40,952 bases of DNA from an uncultured Clostridia bacterium. GTDB lineage: Bacteria > Bacillota > Clostridia > TANB77 > CAG-508. Location: contig CAKPGC010000013.1 in the NCBI GenBank assembly GCA_934154445.1, forward strand, positions 1-40,952. Direction: 5' to 3'. Numbering within the stretch: position 1 is the stretch's first letter; the number at the start of each line of letters is the position of its first letter. Shown here piece after piece: positions 33,892 through 40,952 of this stretch. The notes beneath the pieces are model-generated. The model saw only the letters and a list, made by a program, of their open reading frames with translations. It was not told the origin of the DNA and did no database searches. The position numbers and the translations under genes are program-made.

Positions 33892-34766
33892 TTTTCTCTT
33901 CTCCAATAAAATAAATACTGCTGTGCTAAACCTTTTAAATCTCCGAATTTCTCTTCTGCTAATTTTTCTATTTCTGTCTTATTTACTTTTGTCTCATTAT
34001 CTTTTTTTATATATAAATCATTCATTACTCTTCTAACCCATACATCAATTGGAAACACGTCAAATCTTTTTAAATCTGAGAATAATAAAATACAATCTGC
34101 AACTTTAGGTCCTACTCCTGAAAGCTTTAATAATTCATTTCTTACTTCTTGTGTATTAGGATTCTTTTTTAATTCTTCCAAATCAACTTCTTTGTTTAAT
34201 ATCATTTTTGTGGTTTCATATAACCTTACATCTCTAAAACCTAATCCAATTTTTCTGTAATCATCCACTGTTACATCTTTCAATTGTTCTATGCTTGGGA
34301 ATGTGTAGTATTTTTTACCGTCCCATTCTATTTCATTTCCATATTTTTCTGATAATCTTTCAATTATCCCTTTTATTCTTGGTATATTATTATTGGCAGA
34401 TATTATAAATGATATTATTGTTTCCCACAAGTCTTGATTTAGTATTCTTATTCCTTTTCCATATTCTACACTTGTTTTTAAATATTTATCTATGTTAGAT
34501 AGTTTTTGTTTTATATCTTCGTAATTTGTTTTTAAATCAAAATAATATTCTATTATTTCTTTTATATCTCCATCACATTTTGCTGTAAATATAATATTTT
34601 CATTTTCTTTTTTTACATTGATAATTGCGTTCTTAATGACTCCAGTATAACTTTCATCTTCTTGTCTGTTCCATCTAAAACATTGTCCACATTCAAATAT
34701 ATCTTTTAATTCGAATGAATTTTGATTTCTAAGTATATATCTTTGTTCTTTCACTATTATCACCAT
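33888..34766 (-). CDS. ogg: OGG1-type 8-oxoguanine DNA glycosylase
   Basis: Excises 8-oxoguanine and cuts the strand by its lyase activity. About 292 residues, with an OGG_N-type N-terminal domain (FECGQCFRWNRQED) and the helix-hairpin-helix core LSGVGPKVADCILLFSD, in which Lys is the Schiff-base residue, and the catalytic Asp in DVFPIDVWVRRVM. The start is uncertain: ATG 34766 has no ribosome site, while GTG 34754 follows GGTGATA, so translation may begin there. It overlaps addB by four bases, pairing base repair with break repair in one transcript. Confidence 0.92.
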   Translation of the reverse strand: MVIIVKEQRYILRNQNSFELKDIFECGQCFRWNRQEDESYTGVIKNAIINVKKENENIIFTAKCDGDIKEIIEYYFDLKTNYEDIKQKLSNIDKYLKTSVEYGKGIRILNQDLWETIISFIISANNNIPRIKGIIERLSEKYGNEIEWDGKKYYTFPSIEQLKDVTVDDYRKIGLGFRDVRLYETTKMILNKEVDLEELKKNPNTQEVRNELLKLSGVGPKVADCILLFSDLKRFDVFPIDVWVRRVMNDLYIKKDNETKVNKTEIEKLAEEKFGDLKGLAQQYLFYWRREK

Positions 34767-34870
34767 AAATATTTTATCATTTATACTTGTTTTTTTCAAT
34801 ATATCTATTGAATTTACTTCTTTTTAGTTATATAATTGCATATATTTATATTATGTATGGAGATTTTAAA

Positions 34871-36430
34871 ATGAATGCAGAATTATCAACAAAAATAAAT
34901 TTGTTAAAATATATAAAGACTTTTTCTATGCCGGATTTTCCGGATTTAAATATTTTTTCTAAAACATTTTTTAATGATTTATTTTTGAAACTATATAAAA
35001 ATAATAACAATAATAATATATTTACTCTTTTATATGGGGATATTGATGGTTTAAGAAAACTTAATGATACCATCGGATATGATAAAGCTGATTTGGCTGT
35101 TGAAGAATTATTAAAAACAGTTTTAAGCTATTTGCCAGAAGATATTTCTTCTTATAGAGTTGGTGGAGATGAATTCTGCTTTATTATTCCAGATTTATCT
35201 GATGTAGAAACAAGAAAACTTACAAAGAAAATACATGATTCCCTTTCTTCTAATGAATCAGTTAAGGGATTAGATATTACATTTGCAGCTTCTGATTCTT
35301 CTAAATTCGATAATATAAAAGATATGTATAATTTTGTAGAGAATAAAGTTAATTTAAAGAAACATTCTCATTTAAATTATAATAAAAAAATTGATAATAT
35401 TGATGACTATAATAAACAGTTAGATGAACTTATCAATTCCACAGTAAAATCATATATTGAAAATTTTCGTTTTTCTTCTAACCGCTATTTTAAGCCTGAT
35501 GACTTAAAGGTATTATCTTATCCAATTATAAACACTGTATCTAAGCTATTAAATGATGATAACTCTAATAACCATAATGCTAATGAAAATAATAATTTGG
35601 AAAGAAATATGTTTGATGAAGAATTACAAATAGATCCTACTGTTGTCTCAAAAATTTCTAATCTTATAATGAATAATAAGATTAATTATGAAGAATTAGA
35701 TTCTATATCAATTGAAGATTTAAAAACTGTTAAAAATAACTTATCAACAGATTCTATTACTGACACACACAATAGTGTATATAGAGACCATTATCTAATT
35801 CCACGTTTTAAAGAAGATGAAACTCCATTTAAGATAATCTTGATAGAATCTTTGGGAATAAAAATATCAAATTCTATTTCTTCACATGCCGATACTGATA
35901 AAAAAATTAAGTCAACTTATGATTGCTTAATTAATGAACTTAACACTATCATTCCAAAAGACAATGGTATTAAACTTTATCCTATACATTCTGGTGGAGG
36001 TACTTTTGAAATAATTGTACAGGATGATAACAGCAATGTTTTAACATCTAATGTCGTTGATGATGTTCTTAATAAAGTAAACTCTAATGAAAACAATATT
36101 CAATTGTTTGGGGCTGTTGAGAATTGCTCTGATGCTTCAAATTATAATAGTATTTATTCAGACTTAAATAAGGAATGTGAACAAAAAAAGAATACAATTA
36201 AAGAAAAGTCTGATTATTTTATTAGCCCTGAAGCTTTAAAACTTCTAGATGTTTCATTGTCATCTGTTGTAAACTTTTTTAAAACACAATCAAAACATTT
36301 AGGTATTTATGATGAACATGCCAAAATAGACTTTTCTAAAAAAGTTGTAAATTCGTTGATAAATAATTTTCACGATCTTAATCTTTCTAATGAATTGTAT
36401 ATAGAAGATGAATCTGATTATAGTAGATAA
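34871..36430 (+). CDS. Tandem GGDEF-domain protein, first active-type and second degenerate
   Basis: 519-residue cytoplasmic protein without membrane helices or a recognised sensor. The first GGDEF domain (about 45-170) has YGDIDGLRKLND and the intact signature VGGDEF (98-102), so it could make cyclic di-GMP; I see no RxxD inhibitory site in front of it. A Ser/Asn/Asp-rich helical linker follows. The second domain (about 320-440) keeps the fold (DETPFKIILIES) but has SGGGTF (374-379) in place of GGDEF, so it should be inactive or ligand-binding. I start at ATG 34871 after TGGAGATTTTAAA. It is transcribed away from the glycosylase gene. Confidence 0.85.
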   Translation: MNAELSTKINLLKYIKTFSMPDFPDLNIFSKTFFNDLFLKLYKNNNNNNIFTLLYGDIDGLRKLNDTIGYDKADLAVEELLKTVLSYLPEDISSYRVGGDEFCFIIPDLSDVETRKLTKKIHDSLSSNESVKGLDITFAASDSSKFDNIKDMYNFVENKVNLKKHSHLNYNKKIDNIDDYNKQLDELINSTVKSYIENFRFSSNRYFKPDDLKVLSYPIINTVSKLLNDDNSNNHNANENNNLERNMFDEELQIDPTVVSKISNLIMNNKINYEELDSISIEDLKTVKNNLSTDSITDTHNSVYRDHYLIPRFKEDETPFKIILIESLGIKISNSISSHADTDKKIKSTYDCLINELNTIIPKDNGIKLYPIHSGGGTFEIIVQDDNSNVLTSNVVDDVLNKVNSNENNIQLFGAVENCSDASNYNSIYSDLNKECEQKKNTIKEKSDYFISPEALKLLDVSLSSVVNFFKTQSKHLGIYDEHAKIDFSKKVVNSLINNFHDLNLSNELYIEDESDYSR

Positions 36431-36440
36431 TTTTATATTT

Positions 36441-37292
36441 TTATTTAAACCCCTGGCCTACTACCTCTCTTGCATTAGAGATGATAATAAAGCTTTTGGG
36501 GTCTATTTTTTTTGCTGTTTGTTTTACTCTTGCAACATCTCCCCTAGATGCTGCACACATTAAAATTGTTTTATGCTCATTCGTGTACATTCCTTTTCCA
36601 AATAATCCAGTTGTACCCTTTCTAACCTTTTCTCCTATCTCTTCAGATATTTCTTGACTTTTATCTGATATTATAATTATTAATTTTGTAAAATATATTC
36701 CTTCGAAAATTATATCTATCATTTTTCCCATCAAATATATAGCTATTGCCGAATATAATCCTATTTCTATTTTTCTAAAAAATAGCACATTTAATCCTAC
36801 TATTATCGTATCTACTATTATTATCACATTACTTGTCCTTATATCTTGATTATATTTTCTTATCAACATACTTATTAAATCTGATCCACCTGTTGAAGAA
36901 TTCGCTTTTAAAATTATAGCAGTACCTAATCCTATTATTATTCCGCCATAAATACATGCTAAAAATCTATCCTGTGTTAATGGTTTTAACTTATCAAGAA
37001 TGTCTATGGATATTGAAAATGTTGTTGTTCCTATAACAGATTTTATAATAAATTCTTTTCCTAATTTATATGCTGCAAATAAAAACAAAGGTATATTTAG
37101 AAATAAGATTGTTGTTCCCATAGGAATTTCAAAGAAATAATATAGTATTGTTGCGATTCCGGAAAATCCACCTGATGATAATTGATTTGGCAATAAGAAT
37201 AATGATGTTGCTATTGCCATTATAAAAGCACCTATCATTGTTTCTATTATTTCTAATGAAAAATGTTTTATTTTTTTCCATTTTATATTCAT
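36441..37292 (-). CDS. yitT: YitT-family membrane protein (DUF161 + DUF2179)
   Basis: Five or six transmembrane helices in the first 200 residues (SLEIIETMIGAFIMAIATSL, then LSSGGFSGIATILYYF and STGGSDLISMLI) followed by a soluble DUF2179 domain (about 205-283) with MCAASRGDVARVKQTAKKIDP and a terminal FIIISNAREVVGQGF. This is the standard YitT layout of 280-290 residues. Transport or sensing has been proposed for the family but not shown here. ATG 37292 follows AGGTGATTTTTAT. It is separated from the upstream radical SAM gene by a strong terminator and converges on the GGDEF gene. Confidence 0.92.
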   Translation of the reverse strand: MNIKWKKIKHFSLEIIETMIGAFIMAIATSLFLLPNQLSSGGFSGIATILYYFFEIPMGTTILFLNIPLFLFAAYKLGKEFIIKSVIGTTTFSISIDILDKLKPLTQDRFLACIYGGIIIGLGTAIILKANSSTGGSDLISMLIRKYNQDIRTSNVIIIVDTIIVGLNVLFFRKIEIGLYSAIAIYLMGKMIDIIFEGIYFTKLIIIISDKSQEISEEIGEKVRKGTTGLFGKGMYTNEHKTILMCAASRGDVARVKQTAKKIDPKSFIIISNAREVVGQGFK

Positions 37293-37310
37293 ATAAAAAT
37301 CACCTAAAAA

Positions 37311-37366
37311 ACCGATAATATTATTAAAGTTTATATATAACTTTAGTAATATTATCGGTTTTTTTA
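37311..37366. terminator. Strong bidirectional terminator between yitT and the radical SAM gene
   Basis: Twenty-one-base arms (37311-37331 and 37339-37359) differ at one position, with a 7-base loop and T runs on both strands. On the minus strand it ends the rnc-radical SAM transcript before yitT. Confidence 0.88.
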
Positions 37367-37373
37367 AGTAATT

Positions 37374-38444
37374 TTATTCTTTGTTTTCATTTTCTTCCAA
37401 AAAATCATTATATGTTTTAGTTACTTCTATTTTTGAATTACCCTGTTTCATTTTTTTATCTTTTTTAACAATTAAATCCACTTCATAAGTATCTTTTAAC
37501 TTAATAGCATTTTCTCTTTTATGTCCAATTACATTATTAATATCTATTGGATTTACAGTAACTTCAACTTCTTTAACTTTTACATTTAATTTTTTTATTT
37601 TTTCTACTATGGCATCATACCACATGCTTGATTCTACTAGTTGTCCAAATGCCGGATGGAATGGACCTGCCACCACTTCACTATTCTTACTTCCTGGCTG
37701 ACATATCTCATCTGTGTTCTGAAGTCCAACTCTTATGACTTCAATTTTTTTGTCAGTAAACATTCTTACTAATTGTTTACAGATTTCTACTGCTTGAACT
37801 ACAGATAATGGCTCATATATACCTTCATTATATTCTTTTTCTAGTTTTGTTCCTTTTATAACTAAAACCGGATATATTCTTACCATTTTAGGTTTTAATT
37901 TTATTAATGCTTTTGCAGTATTAATATCATCAATTCTAGTACTTTCTGGTAATCCAACCATCATTTGATGTCCCAAATTAAATCCATACCATCTTATCAA
38001 TTTTGAGGCTTTTACTACATCTTTAAATGTGTGACCTCTGTTGGACCTTCCCAAAATATAATCATTAGAGGATTGTACTCCTAATTCTATAGTTTTTACT
38101 TTATACTTTTTTAATCTCTTTAATATATCTTTATTTATATAGTCTGGTCTTGTTGAGATTCTTATACTATCTACTTTTCCATTTTGTATATATTCATAAG
38201 CTACTTGTAATAGTTCTTCTTGAATATTTTCATCAATTCCTGTAAAACTACCGCCGAAAAATGCTATTTCTTTTTTCGCATCTTTATCTTTTATATTTTC
38301 TAAAAAACTATCTATTATTTTCTTTGCATCATCTTTTGTTATGTTTTTTTTCTGTCCACTTATAGATTTTTGATTACAAAATACGCAGTCATTTGGGCAA
38401 CCTAAGTGTGGTACAAATACTGGAATTACATATTCTTTGCTCAT
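37374..38444 (-). CDS. Elp3-like radical SAM protein
   Basis: Radical SAM enzyme with the cluster motif CPNDCVFCNQ near residue 16 and a downstream iron-sulfur/SAM core (FFGGSFTGID, STRPDYI, ELGVQSSND, GHQMMVGLPEST, RIYPVLVIKGT). About 356 residues, without an acetyltransferase domain. In many clostridia such proteins sit between rnc and smc; the substrate is unknown, tRNA modification is often suggested. ATG 38444 follows AAAGGAAAAAAAT and overlaps the rnc stop by four bases, so the genes are translationally coupled. The transcript ends at the hairpin at 37311-37366. Confidence 0.92.
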   Translation of the reverse strand: MSKEYVIPVFVPHLGCPNDCVFCNQKSISGQKKNITKDDAKKIIDSFLENIKDKDAKKEIAFFGGSFTGIDENIQEELLQVAYEYIQNGKVDSIRISTRPDYINKDILKRLKKYKVKTIELGVQSSNDYILGRSNRGHTFKDVVKASKLIRWYGFNLGHQMMVGLPESTRIDDINTAKALIKLKPKMVRIYPVLVIKGTKLEKEYNEGIYEPLSVVQAVEICKQLVRMFTDKKIEVIRVGLQNTDEICQPGSKNSEVVAGPFHPAFGQLVESSMWYDAIVEKIKKLNVKVKEVEVTVNPIDINNVIGHKRENAIKLKDTYEVDLIVKKDKKMKQGNSKIEVTKTYNDFLEENENKE

Positions 38445-39118
38445 ATTTTTTTCCTTTCTAAAGCTTTTTTTGCAGCTTGCATCTCAGCTTCCTTTTTGCT
38501 CTTTCCTACTCCAGTTGCTAATATTTTTCCATTCAAGCTTACTTCTGCTTCAAATGTTTTATCATGATCTGGTCCTGATTCTTTTATTATTTTATATTCT
38601 ATTTTTACATCTCCATTTTTTTGTAGTTCTTCTTGTAGTACTGTTTTGTAATCTTTTTGCCCTACATGCTTTGTTGCTGTTTCAATTTCTTCCTTTAAAT
38701 TTTCTATTATAAATTTTTTTGCTGGCTCTAATCCTCCATCTATAAACATTGCGGCAATTACAGCTTCAACGCTGTCTGCTAATATAGCCTGTCTTTTGTT
38801 GCCACCTGCCATTACCTCTGATCTTCCAAGGCGTAAAAAATCACTAAAATTATGCAATAATGCTATTTGGTATAAACTCTTCTCACACACTACCGTTGCT
38901 CTAACTTTAGTCATTTCTCCTTCTTTTAAATTTATATATTTGTTGTACATATACTCACTTGACACAAACTCTAATATACTATCTCCTAAAAATTCTAATT
39001 TTTCGTTACTTTCTACCTTATGTTCATAGGCATAGGATGTATGTGTTAATGCTGTTTCTAATAACTGTTTGTTATTAAATGTATACCCTATATTTTTTTC
39101 TAGTTCTTCTATATTCAT
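38441..39118 (-). CDS. rnc: Ribonuclease III
   Basis: Cuts double-stranded RNA in rRNA and mRNA processing. The 225 residues hold the catalytic domain (NEKLEFLGDSILEFVSSEYMY, with the metal-binding acidic residues; DSVEAVIAAMFIDGG) and the C-terminal double-stranded RNA-binding domain (KTVLQEELQKNGDVKIEYK to KKEAEMQAAKKALE). I start at ATG 39118 (MNIEEL), which follows AAGGGTGA; a GTG three codons upstream lies in that site. It overlaps the radical SAM gene by four bases. Confidence 0.96.
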   Translation of the reverse strand: MNIEELEKNIGYTFNNKQLLETALTHTSYAYEHKVESNEKLEFLGDSILEFVSSEYMYNKYINLKEGEMTKVRATVVCEKSLYQIALLHNFSDFLRLGRSEVMAGGNKRQAILADSVEAVIAAMFIDGGLEPAKKFIIENLKEEIETATKHVGQKDYKTVLQEELQKNGDVKIEYKIIKESGPDHDKTFEAEVSLNGKILATGVGKSKKEAEMQAAKKALERKKI

Positions 39119-39208
39119 TACTCTCACCCTTCATTAATATTATATACTATTTTCCAGAATTTGCAAGAGTTACATTATGTTTTTACTTTCATTTATAAAA
39201 AAATAATA

Positions 39209-39238
39209 AAAATAGCACAATATAATATGTGCTATTTT
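39209..39238 (-). terminator. veg terminator overlapping its stop codon
   Basis: Arms AAAATAGCACA and TGTGCTATTTT around an 8-base loop; the minus-strand transcript continues TTATTATTTTTTT. The stem includes two bases of the veg stop codon. Confidence 0.8.
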
Positions 39239-39539
39239 ATACTAAAATTTCTGCTTTTCTCTTTTTAATTTCAACTTGTGGTGGAATTAATGGACTATAT
39301 GCTTCTCCATCAAATACATCCACTTCAACAGTTCTTGTTAAAACGTCAGTATAACTATAAGTTACATTTCTATTATTTTCTTCATATCTTACCACGAAAA
39401 TGTTAGGATATGCTTTTTCTATTGTTGCTTCTTTTTCAAAGGTTTTACTTCTACCAAGTGACCCCTTTACTATTATCTTTTGACCCACTTTCTCTAAGAT
39501 GTCAGTTTTTAGATTTGATATATCTGTTTTACAAATCAT
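39237..39539 (-). CDS. veg: Veg family protein
   Basis: Small Firmicutes protein (100 residues) of the Veg family; in Bacillus subtilis it promotes biofilm matrix production by countering the SinR repressor. The family-typical region GQKIIVKGSLGRSKTFEKE and YSYTDVLTRTVEV is intact, with no membrane segment. It stands alone between yabG and rnc, the usual gene order near yabG. It is driven by a perfect consensus promoter at 39569-39597, as veg is in B. subtilis, and ends at a hairpin. ATG 39539 follows AGGTGATAGC. Confidence 0.94.
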   Translation of the reverse strand: MICKTDISNLKTDILEKVGQKIIVKGSLGRSKTFEKEATIEKAYPNIFVVRYEENNRNVTYSYTDVLTRTVEVDVFDGEAYSPLIPPQVEIKKRKAEILV

Positions 39540-39568
39540 GCTATCACCTACTCCCTTAAGATGGCTTG

Positions 39569-39597
39569 ATTATAGCATTTTTCGCAAAAAATGTCAA
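39569..39597 (-). promoter_or_regulatory. Perfect consensus veg promoter
   Basis: Minus strand TTGACA (39597-39592), 17-base spacer, TATAAT (39574-39569), 30 bases before the veg start. The B. subtilis veg promoter is also among the strongest sigma-A promoters known. Confidence 0.88.
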
Positions 39598-39691
39598 AAA
39601 ATATCTGTTCGTGTTTTTTTGGGTTTTTTGTTCATTTTTGGCTATTTTTATCGTTTATTTTTTCAAATATTACATTTATATTACATTTATA

Positions 39692-40528
39692 TTACAGTAC
39701 TCTCATTTTTCCTTTTGCTCCTATTCCTCCAATACCTTTTTTTCCATCTCTTAGTTCTTTTGCTATGTCATCTATTGTTATATATTTATATTGCTCAGTA
39801 GTAGCAACCTTTTCTGCAATTATTAGTGGATCCAAAAAATCTATTAATATCCTTGATGGAGAGGAAGCAAAGTTTGCTCCTGCTGACATTATAGCTTCAA
39901 AATAACTTTGACATGCACCAGCAAATATTACTGTTTGCTTGTTATTTTCTTTATCATATTTTCTTGCTTCTTTTACGGTATTTATAAAATGTCTTGAATT
40001 TCTGTAATTATATATATCATTATAATTTGTTCCTCTTTTAATCATTCCGTCATGTCCAGTTATTATAAGTATATCTGGATTATATATTTTAAGTAATCTA
40101 TATACTTCTTTTGGCTGTCTATACTCAGGAACGTTTTTTACAATTGCATTCAGACCAACTTTTTTATAATAATTATACGATTTTTGTGAATATCTTCTAT
40201 CTCCATCTAAATGAAGAATCTTTCCTGTAATTATTTTTTCTTTTAGTCTTGTATTCTCATTTGATATTATTCCTATTTTATATTCATCTTTTCTTTTGTA
40301 AGCTCTGTTATTTATTTTTTCGTCTTCTTTTTCTAATCTTTTTTTTATTACTTCTTTATCCAATATTTCTAAGTCATCTAGTCTGCTATCTGCCTCAATT
40401 CTTTTTATTAACCCATATAATATTGCAATTTCTCCATTTACTGTTTTTATTATTCTCTTAACATAAAATATAATATCCTTTCCATAAGATTTTCTTGCTA
40501 CTATATCTCCTTTTTTTATTTTTTTCAT
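39692..40528 (-). CDS. yabG: Sporulation-specific protease YabG
   Basis: Cysteine protease that processes spore coat and cortex-related proteins late in sporulation. The 278 residues match YabG over their whole length: N-terminal KKGDIVARKSYGKDIIF, central GKILHLDGDRRYSQKS, and the catalytic region GHDGMIKRG and FAGACQSYFEAIMSAGANFASSP, with the probable catalytic His and Cys. Presence implies a spore-forming organism. ATG 40528 follows AGAGGTGATTTGA. No clear sigma-K promoter could be picked out in the short region upstream. It is followed by veg. Confidence 0.96.
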   Translation of the reverse strand: MKKIKKGDIVARKSYGKDIIFYVKRIIKTVNGEIAILYGLIKRIEADSRLDDLEILDKEVIKKRLEKEDEKINNRAYKRKDEYKIGIISNENTRLKEKIITGKILHLDGDRRYSQKSYNYYKKVGLNAIVKNVPEYRQPKEVYRLLKIYNPDILIITGHDGMIKRGTNYNDIYNYRNSRHFINTVKEARKYDKENNKQTVIFAGACQSYFEAIMSAGANFASSPSRILIDFLDPLIIAEKVATTEQYKYITIDDIAKELRDGKKGIGGIGAKGKMRVL

Positions 40529-40607
40529 TCAAATCACCTCTTATTTTATGTCTATTATATTTTATGTTTTTAAATTTTTTTAGTGATTTTATTTCTCTTT
40601 AGTTTAT

Positions 40608-40952
40608 TTATTTCATATTACTGTACTTTAGTTTTGTTGCCATCCCACCTCTAATATGTCTTTCTGCTTTATTCTCATCTAATATTATCCTTACTTCTTT
40701 TGCCAAAATGGGATTTATCTTTTTTAATCTTTCGGAAACATCCTTATGTACTGTTGTTACTTTTCAGAGCGGTAGAATTTTTTTCATTTTTTGTGCTTTC
40801 TTTTTCTTCGACACTTTGGTAAATATTTTCAAATCTTGTTATTACTGGTTCATTTGTTCCTATTTCATTTAGTAGTTTTAGTCTTACTTCTACATTTGAA
40901 TCTGAATCAACTTCAATTACATCTATAATTGTTTTTAACATTGCATTTGTTA
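40608..40952 (-). pseudogene. Partial gene of unknown function with a +1 break and no CGG
   Basis: The reading frame is open from the right window edge to a TAA at 40746-40744 and reads MLKTIIDVIEVDSDSNVEV and onward. The adjacent +1 frame continues to 40608 with a coherent end (ERLKKINPILAKEVR, ERHIRGGMATKLKYS). One skipped base, somewhere between the CTG AAA AGT stretch and the stop, joins them. Upstream residues vaguely recall the C-terminal part of serine recombinases, but I cannot support a name. It may be a decayed gene or two overlapping genes; the second half lacks its own start until GGM. Confidence 0.4.

Overview
The window is very AT-rich DNA from a spore-forming, Gram-positive member of the Bacillota, most likely an uncultured clostridial lineage. 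The evidence is strong AGGAGG-type ribosome sites, TTGACA/TATAAT promoters, the Firmicutes genes veg, yabG, addB and yitT, a family II pyrophosphatase, and short U-tailed hairpin terminators. About 36 genes are tightly packed, mostly on the minus strand. I see no tRNA, rRNA, CRISPR array or complete mobile element.

Layout. 1-4918: comEC (runs off the left edge), an SH3-NlpC/P60 wall hydrolase, ppaC and hslO. 5007-5640: a nested inverted repeat and orphan gene A with its own promoter and terminator. 5646-7344: a TagO/WecA-type lipid glycosyltransferase fused to a rubredoxin, then an RpiB-like isomerase. 7512-10513: an XRE regulator and a NitT/TauT-type ABC importer. 10582-16267: an Rpn/YhgA-like protein, trmL, a SpoU methyltransferase and mfd. 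16443-17101: orphan gene B, again a stand-alone unit. 17124-22504: topB, an HD protein and leuS. 22565-27088: a coiled-coil protein, a zincin-like protein, a GltD-type oxidoreductase, type-4 uracil-DNA glycosylase and an S66 peptidase. 27200-34766: an L,D-transpeptidase, pgeF, an MFS carrier, addB and an OGG1-type glycosylase. 34871-40528: a tandem GGDEF protein, yitT, an Elp3-like radical SAM protein, rnc, veg and yabG. The right edge holds a small broken reading frame.

The main discovery candidate is a recurrent +1 frameshift at the codon CGG. Three unrelated conserved genes (the wall hydrolase, the GltD-type oxidoreductase and the ABC permease) are each split by exactly one extra base. Each break coincides with an in-frame CGG in the same setting: a codon ending in A, then CGG, then A. 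Skipping the C of CGG reads GGA (Gly) and restores the full family-length protein; in the oxidoreductase it restores the conserved Gly after the second nucleotide-binding motif. By eye I find no other in-frame CGG in the conserved genes of the window (about 11,000 codons), while CGA, CGC and CGT are used normally. The only other in-frame CGGs are in orphan genes A and B, which look acquired. This fits a host in which CGG is unassigned or nearly undecodable, so ribosomes skip to the +1 Gly codon (as in Ty3 or animal mitochondrial ND3), or in which CGGA is read as a four-base codon.

Other points of interest are an RNA hairpin covering the ribosome site of the ABC ATPase gene, a palindromic operator inside the XRE promoter, the rubredoxin fusion, and a veg gene that keeps a perfect consensus promoter.
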